A stretch of DNA of 64,000 nucleotides, taken from Crocinitomicaceae bacterium (lineage in GTDB: Bacteria > Bacteroidota > Bacteroidia > Flavobacteriales_G > Salibacteraceae). Numbering within the stretch: position 1 is the first letter of the stretch; every line of letters starts with the position of its first letter. This document shows positions 51,526 through 61,181 of this stretch, one piece after another. The notes beneath the pieces were generated by a model. That model made no database searches, was not told where the DNA came from, and saw only the letters and a list, made by a program, of their open reading frames with translations. The DNA is taken from positions 155,601-219,600 of the forward strand of contig PAME01000001.1 of NCBI GenBank assembly GCA_002707155.1, given 5' to 3'. The position numbers were made by a program, and so were the translations under genes.

Positions 51526-51939
51526 CTAGCAATACTCGTTGAATGCTGCAGTCAAATTTTCAGCAATCATTTCTGCTGGCCTGCCTTCAATGTGATGTCT
51601 TTCAATAAAATGAACCAACTTTCCATCTTTAAACAACGCCATACTTGGCGAACTTGCAGGATAAGGAAGCATATATTTTCTTGCTTGATTAGTAGCATCA
51701 GCATCAACACCAGCAAATACTGTTGTCAATTTACCGGGCTTCTTATCATTTTGAATTGCCATTTTTGCGGCTGGACGAGCGTTAGCCGCAGCACAACCAC
51801 AAACTGAATTTACCACTACTAAAACGGTTCCTTCATTACTATTTAAAACAGCATCAACATCGCTTGCAGCGGTTAATTGCTCGAACCCAACACTTGTTAG
51901 GTCTTCTTTCATTGGTGCTACTAATTCTGGAGGATACAT
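51526..51939 (-). CDS. Bacilliredoxin (BrxA/BrxB, YphP family)
   Basis: VNSVCGCAAANARPA active-site CGC. Confidence 0.93.
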   Translation of the reverse strand: MYPPELVAPMKEDLTSVGFEQLTAASDVDAVLNSNEGTVLVVVNSVCGCAAANARPAAKMAIQNDKKPGKLTTVFAGVDADATNQARKYMLPYPASSPSMALFKDGKLVHFIERHHIEGRPAEMIAENLTAAFNEYC

Positions 51940-52007
51940 ATTCTTTCTTTTTTAATTTCCACAAAACTAGTCCATATAACTATGGACAAATCGTTAAAGT
52001 TTCTTGT

Positions 52008-53429
52008 CTATTTAATGTAGGAAATACGTAACATATTTGACATCCCTTTTCGAGCAATTGGCATGCTTGCGATATGTATAATGTAGTCACCAACTTTTGT
52101 GTACTTGTAATCTCTAAGGAAAATCTTTATTTCGTCAATCGTGTGATCAGTGCTAACGAACTCATTGTAATAGAATGACTTAACACCCCAAACTAAACTT
52201 AACATATCTAAGATCTTTCGATTCGCAGTAAACACAAATATGAATCCATTAGGACGGTAACTTGCTGTTTTGAAGGCTGTATAACCCGAAAAGGTCATCG
52301 TCACAATTCCAGTTGCATGTGCCGTTTTAGCCAATTGCGCTGCGCTATTGCAAATGGAATCTGTAATAAATCGTTTGGGCACATCCTCAGGAAATATTTC
52401 TGTGTTATAAATCTGATCCGATTCCTCTATGCGCATTACAATTTTCATCATGGTACTCACTACTTCTACAGGATATTTTCCCACTGAAGTTTCACCACTT
52501 AACATTACAGCATCCGCACCATCCAATACTGCATTAGCAACATCATTTACCTCTGCCCTACTGGGTGCAAAACTGTCAATCATTGACTCCATCATCTGAG
52601 TTGCGATGATTACAGGTTTGGCTTTATTGCGACACAGCTTTACTATGCTTTTTTGAATCAAAGGCACCTCTTGAAGTGGGATTTCAACACCTAAGTCACC
52701 ACGGGCTACCATAAGTGCGTCGGCTTCATCAATAATTGCATCCAAATTGTGAACTGCCTCTGGTTTTTCAATTTTTGCTACAACTAAACTTGTTTTACCC
52801 GCTTTTGCAATTCTAGATTTTAGTTCCAGTACATCCTCTGCACTTCGCACGAAGGATAAGCCTATCCAAGGAACATCGTATTTTAAAACGAATTCTAAAT
52901 CAACTAAATCTTTCTCCGTCAAGCAAGGCATTGAAATTTTTGTGTCGGGAAGGTTAACTCCTTTTCGGGATTTCAATAGGCCGCCAAAAATTACTTTAGC
53001 TTCTACGTTTTCTTTACCGTCAGTCGAAACAATTTCAAACTTCAATTTTCCATCATCCAGCAAAATACTTTCTCCCGGTTGAACATCACGAGGAAATTCT
53101 TTATAGTTGATCCAAATCGCGTTATGATTATCCTTATTGGTGGTAATTTGCAGAAGGTCGTCCACAACAACTTCTTTACCCTCAACCATATCGCCAATTC
53201 GGATTTTTGGTCCTTGTAAATCAGCTAATATCCCCGTGTGGATTTCAAGTTCTTCATCAATACTTCGAATGCGCTCTAGCACTTCTAGATGATCTGCATG
53301 AGTTCCATGCGAAAAATTTAGACGACATACGTTAACTCCTGTCTCAATTATCTTTTTCAGCATTTCTCTAGAACTCGTTGCTGGTCCTATAGTAGCTATT
53401 ATCTTCGTTTTATTCTCTAAATATTTCAT
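52008..53429 (-). CDS. pyk: Pyruvate kinase
   Basis: TKIIATIGPATSS, MVARGDLGVEIPLQEVP, DAVMLSGETSVGKYP. Confidence 0.96.
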   Translation of the reverse strand: MKYLENKTKIIATIGPATSSREMLKKIIETGVNVCRLNFSHGTHADHLEVLERIRSIDEELEIHTGILADLQGPKIRIGDMVEGKEVVVDDLLQITTNKDNHNAIWINYKEFPRDVQPGESILLDDGKLKFEIVSTDGKENVEAKVIFGGLLKSRKGVNLPDTKISMPCLTEKDLVDLEFVLKYDVPWIGLSFVRSAEDVLELKSRIAKAGKTSLVVAKIEKPEAVHNLDAIIDEADALMVARGDLGVEIPLQEVPLIQKSIVKLCRNKAKPVIIATQMMESMIDSFAPSRAEVNDVANAVLDGADAVMLSGETSVGKYPVEVVSTMMKIVMRIEESDQIYNTEIFPEDVPKRFITDSICNSAAQLAKTAHATGIVTMTFSGYTAFKTASYRPNGFIFVFTANRKILDMLSLVWGVKSFYYNEFVSTDHTIDEIKIFLRDYKYTKVGDYIIHIASMPIARKGMSNMLRISYIK

Positions 53430-53839
53430 TATTCCATCAATAAGTTTTGTTTTGAGCGTAGCTCTTTTGGGTTTACTTCAACAGCAGATAGCACTTCATT
53501 TAGCGTGCTCAACTGAGTAATAAACTCCTTCTTTTTCGAACGTTCATACAGTCCATCAATTATTATAAAATAGTCGATGTCCTTTCGCTCTGGAATCAAT
53601 AAACCATGTTCACTTCTATTCGCAAGCAAGTAATAGTACAACTCTTGGTGTTCAATCGAAAACGTGTAGTAAGAAAACTCTTGAATTTCCTCCTCATTTG
53701 TAATCGTATATGGGTCTTGTTTTACGAAGTCAAACTCAAACCTCTTGTTTAACGCCCATGCTAACCTATAGTCTTTAAAATGGCAATACAGTCCGATAAG
53801 CTGAAAGTCATAATCGTATTCAAAACTTAGTGTTGCCAT
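53429..53839 (-). CDS. IPExxxVDY family protein
   Basis: LLIPERKDIDYFIIIDG; located between pyk and rnc. Confidence 0.85.
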   Translation of the reverse strand: MATLSFEYDYDFQLIGLYCHFKDYRLAWALNKRFEFDFVKQDPYTITNEEEIQEFSYYTFSIEHQELYYYLLANRSEHGLLIPERKDIDYFIIIDGLYERSKKKEFITQLSTLNEVLSAVEVNPKELRSKQNLLME

Positions 53840-53906
53840 AATGCAATATTATGGTATTTGTAAATTCTAACAACAAAGTATGTTGTTCGCTTCAAACTAT
53901 TAACGT

Positions 53907-54623
53907 TTACGAAATACTTAAAGACTCCACTGCCTGTTTACTAGCTTTTTGGCTCGCTTCTTTTTTGTTTTTTCCAATCGCCTTGGAAATGCTTTCACCA
54001 CCAATAACTACTTCTGCTTCAAATAGTTTTTTTTCCGATTCAAAAATTTCAGAAATAACAAACTCTATTTGCTTTTTTTCTTGCTGAGACCATTCTAAAA
54101 GCCTGCTTTTAAAATTGGTTGTATTTGAGATTAAATCTTCAGCATCAATATGTCCAAGTATTACCTTCTGAATCACTTCTGATGCCTTTTTTAGGTTGAC
54201 ATCCAAATACACTGCGCCAATTACTGCTTCTAGACAGTTTCCGGGTATAGAGGTGTTTCTGAGTTTTATTTTGCCATCCGTTTTTATGAGTTTGTCTAAA
54301 CCCATTTTGATAGAACAGTCATTGAGGTTTTTTCGGTTTACAATTTTCGCTCTTAATTGTGTGAGCACTCCTTCTGGTTCGTTCTTAAACTGCTCCATTA
54401 ACCATTCTGCTACCACTAGGTCAATAACGCTGTCACCTAGAAATTCAAGTCGCTCATTATTGCTCAATTCTTTTCTGTTTCTAATTACAGAGCGATGCAC
54501 CAAAGCATCTTTATAGAGATCCTCGTTAGTAGGATAGAAACCTAATACATGAAAGATTGAAGTTGCAAATGAAGAATGTTCGGGAGGCTTTTCCTTTTTA
54601 GAAAAAAAACCAAAAAAAGCCAC
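53907..54623 (-). CDS. rnc: Ribonuclease III
   Basis: NERLEFLGDSVIDLVVAEWL; dsRBD C-terminus. Confidence 0.95.
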   Translation of the reverse strand: MAFFGFFSKKEKPPEHSSFATSIFHVLGFYPTNEDLYKDALVHRSVIRNRKELSNNERLEFLGDSVIDLVVAEWLMEQFKNEPEGVLTQLRAKIVNRKNLNDCSIKMGLDKLIKTDGKIKLRNTSIPGNCLEAVIGAVYLDVNLKKASEVIQKVILGHIDAEDLISNTTNFKSRLLEWSQQEKKQIEFVISEIFESEKKLFEAEVVIGGESISKAIGKNKKEASQKASKQAVESLSIS

Positions 54624-55877
54624 TTAGCCTACGTACTTTTTCACCAATATGGAAGCATTGTGGCCTCCAAAACCAAAAGTGTTACTTAATGCAGTATTCA
54701 CCACTCGTTCTTGAGCTTCATTAAAAGTAAAGTTCAATTTTGAGTCTAATTCTGGGTCATCAGTAAAATGGTTGATTGTCGGTGGAACAACATTATGAAA
54801 AACAGAAAAAATTGAAGCTATCGCCTCAATAGCTCCCGCTGCTCCTAACAAGTGTCCTGTCATTGATTTAGTTGAAGAAATATTCAAATTATAAGCATGG
54901 TCTTTAAAAACAGCCTGAATTGCCTTAGTTTCTGCTATATCTCCAAGTGGTGTAGAAGTTCCATGTACATTGATATAGTCTACATCTTCTGGATTCAGAT
55001 AGGCATCAGCTAATGTGCTTCTCATAACATTTAAAGCACCTAAACCTTCAGGATGTGGGGCGGTAATGTGGTGCGCATCGGCAGACATTCCTCCACCAGC
55101 GACCTCAGCATAAATCTTTGCGCCTCTAGCTTTTGCGTGTTCTAATTCTTCTAGAATAAGACCACCTGCTCCCTCACCTAATACAAAACCTTCTCTATCT
55201 CTATCAAAAGGACGAGAGGCCGTTTCAGGAGAATCATTACGCGTTGACAGCGCTTTGAGCGCGTTAAAGCCGCCAATTCCCGCTTCAATTACTGCAGCTT
55301 CAGAACCTCCGGTAACAAAGGCATCTGCCTTTCCTAACCTGATATAATTGAATGCATCAATAATTGCATTTGTAGAAGAAGCACAAGCCGAAACCGTTGA
55401 ATAATTTGGCCCTCTAAACCCATGTTTCATCGAAATATGACCACTAGCAATATCAGCAATCATTTTTGGAATAAAAAACGGATTAAAACGTGGAGTTCCA
55501 TCACCTTCAACAAAGTTTTGAACTTCATCTTGAAAAGTTTGAATACCTCCAATTCCTGAAGCCCAAATGACCCCGATACGATCGGGGTCTTGGTTTTCTA
55601 TACTTAAACCGGCGTCCTTTATAGCTTCATCAGCTGCCACCATAGCATACTGAGTAAATGGATCCATTTTCCTTTGAGTTTTTCGATCAATAAAATCTCC
55701 AACATCAAAGTTTTTCAACTCACAAGCAAATTGTGTTTTGAAAGAAGATGCATCAAACCGTGTAATAGGAGCAGCGCCACTGACGCCATTCACCAATCCA
55801 TTCCAATACTCATCGGCATTGTTACCAATTGCCGTAAGAGCACCTATGCCTGTCACTACTACACGCTTTAATTCCAT
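54624..55877 (-). CDS. fabF: Beta-ketoacyl-ACP synthase II
   Basis: SACASSTNAI, NVHGTSTPLGD, KSMTGHLLGAAGA, SNTFGFGGHNAS. Confidence 0.96.
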   Translation of the reverse strand: MELKRVVVTGIGALTAIGNNADEYWNGLVNGVSGAAPITRFDASSFKTQFACELKNFDVGDFIDRKTQRKMDPFTQYAMVAADEAIKDAGLSIENQDPDRIGVIWASGIGGIQTFQDEVQNFVEGDGTPRFNPFFIPKMIADIASGHISMKHGFRGPNYSTVSACASSTNAIIDAFNYIRLGKADAFVTGGSEAAVIEAGIGGFNALKALSTRNDSPETASRPFDRDREGFVLGEGAGGLILEELEHAKARGAKIYAEVAGGGMSADAHHITAPHPEGLGALNVMRSTLADAYLNPEDVDYINVHGTSTPLGDIAETKAIQAVFKDHAYNLNISSTKSMTGHLLGAAGAIEAIASIFSVFHNVVPPTINHFTDDPELDSKLNFTFNEAQERVVNTALSNTFGFGGHNASILVKKYVG

Positions 55878-55924
55878 ACACTAATAAACGATTCGATTAT
55901 AAATTCAATAAAAAAAGGGGGTGA

Positions 55925-56161
55925 TTACTTTACGTTCTCACTGATATACTTTACAGCATCACCTACGGTACCGATATTCTCAGCATGATCATCTGGAATA
56001 GCAATGTTAAATTCTTTTTCGAACTCCATAATGAGTTCTACGGTATCAAGAGAATCAGCTCCTAAATCATTTGTGAAGCTCGCTTCTTGCGTTACTTCTG
56101 ATTCTTCAACTCCTAATTTATCTACAATAATTGCGATCACTTTGTTTGAAACGTCTGACAT
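55925..56161 (-). CDS. acpP: Acyl carrier protein
   Basis: [17 protein letters not shown] phosphopantetheine site. Confidence 0.97.
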   Translation of the reverse strand: MSDVSNKVIAIIVDKLGVEESEVTQEASFTNDLGADSLDTVELIMEFEKEFNIAIPDDHAENIGTVGDAVKYISENVK

Positions 56162-56261
56162 TTTAATCCAGTTTTAAATTTTAAAAATTATATGCAAAGA
56201 AAAATATTTATTTAAATATAGTCAATGTTTTTTTTGTTACCTGATAACCAAATAATTAAGC

Positions 56262-57293
56262 TCAAAAAGCGCTTTTAAATTGCCTTAAGAAGCGGATATC
56301 GTTCTCAAAAAACATTCGAATATCGTCGATACCGTATCGATTCATGGCAATTCTTTCAATTCCCATTCCGAAGGCATACCCCGAATATTCATTTGGGTCT
56401 ATTCCACAATTTGTAAGAACATTTGGGTCAACCATTCCGCAACCCATTATTTCCAACCAACCGGTACCTTTTGTTATTTTATAGTCCGATTCGCTTTCCA
56501 ATCCCCACCATACGTCAACTTCTGCACTGGGCTCCGTAAACGGAAAGTAGGAGGGCCGCATTCTAATTTTAGCGTTAGGCCCAAAAAATTCACTCGCAAA
56601 ATACTGTAAAGTCTGCATTAAATCGGCAAAACTTACAGCTTTATCTATATAAAGTCCTTCAATTTGATGAAAAATGCAGTGAGAACGGGCTGATATGGCT
56701 TCATTTCTAAATACTTTTCCCGGAGAAATCGTTCGAATGGGAGGCTTTCCTCCTTCCATGATTCGTACCTGCACTGAACTGGTATGCGTCCGCAACACCA
56801 AATCTTCATCTCCGCTCTTATTTTCAACAAAGAAAGTATCCTGCATATCTCTTGCCGGATGCTCTTCTGGAAAATTAAGCGCTGTAAAGTTGTGCCAGTC
56901 GTCTTCTACTTCTGGGCCTTCTGAAATTGAAAAGCCAATTCCAGCAAAAATATCTATGATTTCTTGGCGAACCAATGAAATAGGGTGTCGTGACCCTAAT
57001 TCTTTAAAGTTTCCTGGAAGCGTTAAATCCTCTGCTGCTCCATGAGCATCTTCTATAGTTGAAGTTGAAGTCTTTAACTGATTAATTTTTTCTTGGGCTA
57101 AGTTTTTAAGTTCATTTAGCTGTTTGCCAAACTCCTTCTTGTGCTCGTTTGGAACCGTCTTAAAAACACCAAAAAGTTCCTTTAAAACCCCTTTTTGACC
57201 CAAAAATCTAACTCGAAGTAGTTCTATTTCTTCTGAGGTTTTGGCTGACGCCTTTTCTAGTTCCTCTTTATATTGATGTAGTTTTTCGATCAT
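56262..57293 (-). CDS. pheS: Phenylalanyl-tRNA synthetase alpha subunit
   Basis: HPISLVRQEI, RPSYFPFTEPSAEVDV, GFAFGMGIERIAM-like motif. Confidence 0.96.
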   Translation of the reverse strand: MIEKLHQYKEELEKASAKTSEEIELLRVRFLGQKGVLKELFGVFKTVPNEHKKEFGKQLNELKNLAQEKINQLKTSTSTIEDAHGAAEDLTLPGNFKELGSRHPISLVRQEIIDIFAGIGFSISEGPEVEDDWHNFTALNFPEEHPARDMQDTFFVENKSGDEDLVLRTHTSSVQVRIMEGGKPPIRTISPGKVFRNEAISARSHCIFHQIEGLYIDKAVSFADLMQTLQYFASEFFGPNAKIRMRPSYFPFTEPSAEVDVWWGLESESDYKITKGTGWLEIMGCGMVDPNVLTNCGIDPNEYSGYAFGMGIERIAMNRYGIDDIRMFFENDIRFLRQFKSAF

Positions 57294-57342
57294 AACTGAG
57301 CAGCGGCAAAAATAATAATTTCATTCTGCCAGCATTAGCGCC

Positions 57343-58581
57343 TTATGCAGTTTCTAATGTTATTAAAGTTATCTCGGGCATTATTCCTACCCTTCCCGGA
57401 AAACCAATAAAACCAAAGCCTCTATTCACATAAAGGTACTCTTTACCTTCTTGATAAAGCCCTGCCCATCTTGGGTATCGATATTTTACTGGGCTCCACT
57501 TTACTAGACCGGGAATTTCTACTCCGAATTGCATTCCATGCGTGTGCCCACTTAACGTAAGATCAACGTTTCTTTTATTTGGACGAACCTTTTCATCCCA
57601 ATGACTTGGGTCATGGGAAAGTAAAACTCTAAAAGGAGCGTCTACATTTCCCACAGCTTTATCCAAATCTCCAACTTGAGGAAATGGCAGTAAGCCCCAA
57701 TTTTCGACACCAACTAGTTGAATTTCTTCATTTTCTTTTTTAATAATAGCATGCTCGTTTTTTAGCAATTTGAAACCCATTTGAGCGTGAACATCATCCA
57801 TTAGCTGCTGATCAGCAACAAAATCGTCGTTATTTTCCCAAGGTCTGTAAATACCATAGTCGTGATTCCCTTTTGTTGAGTACACTCCATGTTTTGCCTT
57901 TAACTTAGAAAAGACATCTATAAACGGTAAAACTTCTTTAGTTCTATTATTTACCAAGTCTCCAGTAAACGCTATTAAATCGGGATTCAATTCATTCACC
58001 ATCTGAACCCCACGCTTTACTTCCTCAATGTTATCAAAGCTACCCGAATGAATATCCGATAATTGAGCAATAGTAAAGCCATTAAACGACGTTGGAAGAT
58101 TTGGAAACTTAAGCGTAATTCTTCGAACTTGATAAGCGTATTTTCCGAATGTAATGCCGTTAATCATGGAAATAAATGGTATTCCAGCAATTACAAGACT
58201 GGCATTTTTCACAAACTTCCTTCGAGTAGGGTTATAGGATAAATCCTTTTTTTGAATGGCCTTTACGCCCAAAAATGGCAATCCAATTATACTATCAATA
58301 AGTATAACTATTCCAAAGATTAGCTTACCTACTAACATTGAAAATGAAGCGCCCATAAACCAGTTTTGAGGAGCACTGGGAAAATCTAGCGGATGCTGAA
58401 AACGGTAAAAAACAAAAGCAATTCCTGCAAACACAAACAGCTCAGAAAAAAGGGCAGCAAATTGAATTTTAGCCCAGTATGGCCTATTCTTATACCATTG
58501 CCTAAGTCTCAAGTAGCTAATTACATTTAAAAAAATGTAAATCGCTAAAAACACAAAAAAGCCGATTAACCTTCCATTCAT
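57343..58581 (-). CDS. Membrane-anchored metallophosphoesterase
   Basis: LSDIHSG, FTGDLVNN, GNHDYG, LSGHTHGMQ. Confidence 0.92.
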   Translation of the reverse strand: MNGRLIGFFVFLAIYIFLNVISYLRLRQWYKNRPYWAKIQFAALFSELFVFAGIAFVFYRFQHPLDFPSAPQNWFMGASFSMLVGKLIFGIVILIDSIIGLPFLGVKAIQKKDLSYNPTRRKFVKNASLVIAGIPFISMINGITFGKYAYQVRRITLKFPNLPTSFNGFTIAQLSDIHSGSFDNIEEVKRGVQMVNELNPDLIAFTGDLVNNRTKEVLPFIDVFSKLKAKHGVYSTKGNHDYGIYRPWENNDDFVADQQLMDDVHAQMGFKLLKNEHAIIKKENEEIQLVGVENWGLLPFPQVGDLDKAVGNVDAPFRVLLSHDPSHWDEKVRPNKRNVDLTLSGHTHGMQFGVEIPGLVKWSPVKYRYPRWAGLYQEGKEYLYVNRGFGFIGFPGRVGIMPEITLITLETA

Positions 58582-58689
58582 AATTGCTTACAAAAGTGTG
58601 TCGAATCATCTAGATCAATTGTTAGAAATACATAAATACAGCTTGATTTTACTCGTTTATTTCCTCTCTACTGCCCTTATATTTGCGCT

Positions 58690-59730
58690 ATGCCGAATGA
58701 GCTCGAAACGATTTCAACTGTTGAAAGTAAATCAGTGAATAACCTTACTGACTCTTTTAATCGTGAACACAGTTATTTGCGAATTTCATTGATAGAGAAA
58801 TGCAACCTTCGTTGTACATACTGCATGCCAGCAGAGGGTGTTACATTATCTCCACCCGACTCCATAATGAGTGCAACTGAGGTGCTGGAAATTGCAAAAA
58901 CATTTGTAGCATCAGGAGTTACTAAAATTCGTCTAACTGGCGGAGAACCTTTACTAAGGAAAGATTTTGAGACAATCTATAATGGGTTGACAAAGCTTCC
59001 AGCAGAAATAGGAATAACAACCAACGCGGTTCTTTTAGACAAATACCTGCCTTTGTTTAAAGAAAAAGAAATGAAGAGTATCAATATCAGCTTAGATACC
59101 TTGAGTAAGAAAAAGTTTCATGAAATTACTCGCCGTGATCAATTTGACCGGGTAATGAACAACATCTATGCGACTTTAAACGCTGGCATCCAGCCGAGGA
59201 TTAATGTGGTTTTACTGCGTGATTTCAATGAAAATGAAATCAATGATTTCATTGAATTGACTAAAGATATGCCGCTCATAATTCGATTTATTGAATTTAT
59301 GCCTTTTGAAGGAAATGAATGGAAAACTGAAAAGCTAGTTTCCTTAGCTTCCATATTACAAAATGTTGGCGAACACTTTGGTGGAGCTAATATTGAGCGT
59401 ATTCAAGACAAGCCAAACGACACCTCAAAAAATTATCGAATTAAAGGATTTAACGGGTCTTTCTCAGTAATTAGCACAGTTACAAATCCATTTTGCGATT
59501 CATGCAATCGCATTCGGTTAACGGCTAACGGCACGATTAAAAACTGTTTGTTTTCTGATGGTGAAGTCAATATCCTAGAACCTTTCAGAAAAAACGAAGC
59601 CATAATGCCCATTGTCAAAATGGCCCTTGGAGAAAAACACAAAATGCGCGGCGGTATGGATACGCTCGAGCAATTTTCTGATCCAAAAAAGAATCAAGCT
59701 AATCGCAGTATGATATTAATTGGTGGGTAG
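58690..59730 (+). CDS. moaA: GTP 3',8-cyclase MoaA
   Basis: CNLRCTYCMPAEG radical SAM motif, TNPFCDSCNRIRLTANG C-terminal cluster, terminal GG. Confidence 0.95.
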   Translation: MPNELETISTVESKSVNNLTDSFNREHSYLRISLIEKCNLRCTYCMPAEGVTLSPPDSIMSATEVLEIAKTFVASGVTKIRLTGGEPLLRKDFETIYNGLTKLPAEIGITTNAVLLDKYLPLFKEKEMKSINISLDTLSKKKFHEITRRDQFDRVMNNIYATLNAGIQPRINVVLLRDFNENEINDFIELTKDMPLIIRFIEFMPFEGNEWKTEKLVSLASILQNVGEHFGGANIERIQDKPNDTSKNYRIKGFNGSFSVISTVTNPFCDSCNRIRLTANGTIKNCLFSDGEVNILEPFRKNEAIMPIVKMALGEKHKMRGGMDTLEQFSDPKKNQANRSMILIGG

Positions 59731-59770
59731 CTTGCAGTTGGCAAAAAAATTTGTTTTCGCAAATTCTTTA

Positions 59771-59895
59771 AGTCATGCTGAATTTAGTTAAGCATCTCTG
59801 CCATTTCCAAATAAGTAGGAGATGCTGAACAGCTATTTCACAGCTCAAGCTTTGCTTTTCGGGTTCAATTAAGCTTCCAGAATGACACTCGGTAA
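59771..59895. repeat. Palindromic intergenic repeat (family A), complex
   Basis: gtcatgctgaatttagttaagcatctc ... gagatgctgaa ... ttccagaatgac. Confidence 0.65.
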
Positions 59896-60055
59896 TGCTT
59901 CGGTAATTTTTAGAATCTGCGTTTTCCACAAGACTCACAGGCAACATTTCTTTACAAGACGCTGCGTTATAACTACTCACTGTTTATAAAATCCGAAACT
60001 TCTAAAAAGTAGCCTTAAGGCTTTCAGCATCTTTGTTTGTCACAAACAATTCACT

Positions 60056-61162
60056 ATGTCTAGATTTATGAAGATTTTTATTGCTGTTGGCTTATCTGTA
60101 GCATTATTAGGAAGTTGTGTACCTCAAAAAAAATACGCCGAGCTTCAGAAGAACTACGAAAAAAGTGAAGCTGAACGTGGCTACCTATCCGGCGCTGTAA
60201 AAGATCTAGAAACTGAGCGAAATGAATTAAAAGCTCAAGTAGAAAAACTTACAAAAGACTTCGATAATCTTTCTAGAAATTACAACGATACCAAACAAGA
60301 TCATGATCTGCTGAAAGGCAAATACCAGAAGTTAGATGAGTTTAAACAGCAGTTACTTGCCAATCAAGAAAAATCAAGCGCTGTAAATCAAAAAGAAAAT
60401 CAAAAACTGCTCAAAGAAATGATTCGAGCGCAAGAGGATCTTCAGAAAAAAGAGGATGAATTAAACCGCAAAGAAGCTGAATTAAATAAAGTGGCAGCCC
60501 AGCTGGATGGATATAAATCTGACCTCCAAAAATTAGAAAAGGATCTAGATTCCAGAAGCAAACGCATCAATGAGTTAGAGCAAATGATTGCAGATAAAGA
60601 CGCTGCGGTCAGAGCATTAAAGGATAAGGTTTCTGATGCACTTTTAAATTTTAAAGACAAAGGACTTACGGTTACTCAGAAAAATGGAAGAATTTACGTT
60701 TCTATGGAAGCTAAATTACTTTTCCCGAGTGGTAGTACAGTTGTAAACGCAGAAGGAAAAAATGCCTTGGTAGAATTATCTAAAGTGTTAGAAAAACAAT
60801 CTGACATTACCATTTTGGTTGAAGGTCATACCGACATTGACCCAATGAGTGGAGCGGGTTGTATTAAAGACAACTGGGATTTATCGGTTATGCGATCCAC
60901 TTCGGTTGTGAAGTTAATGTTGAACAATTCTAAAATTGATGCTTCTATCTTAACCGCAGCGGGAAGAGGACAATTTGTTCCTGTTGATCCAGCAAAAACA
61001 GCAGCTGCAAAAGCAAAAAACAGAAGAATAGAAATTATTCTAACTCCAAACTTAGATCAGCTATTTAAGATTTTGGATGAAGAAGCACAGAAGCTTGACC
61101 CAACAAAAGATGACGAGCCAGATTTGAAAGAATCGGATGACGATTTTAATAAGCCCGAGTAG
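60056..61162 (+). CDS. OmpA-family lipoprotein with coiled-coil domain
   Basis: Lipobox LLGSCVPQKKY, coiled coil, OmpA domain VEGHTDID...NRRIEIIL. Confidence 0.92.
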   Translation: MSRFMKIFIAVGLSVALLGSCVPQKKYAELQKNYEKSEAERGYLSGAVKDLETERNELKAQVEKLTKDFDNLSRNYNDTKQDHDLLKGKYQKLDEFKQQLLANQEKSSAVNQKENQKLLKEMIRAQEDLQKKEDELNRKEAELNKVAAQLDGYKSDLQKLEKDLDSRSKRINELEQMIADKDAAVRALKDKVSDALLNFKDKGLTVTQKNGRIYVSMEAKLLFPSGSTVVNAEGKNALVELSKVLEKQSDITILVEGHTDIDPMSGAGCIKDNWDLSVMRSTSVVKLMLNNSKIDASILTAAGRGQFVPVDPAKTAAAKAKNRRIEIILTPNLDQLFKILDEEAQKLDPTKDDEPDLKESDDDFNKPE

Positions 61163-61181
61163 TTTTTCTTAACTTCGAGCT

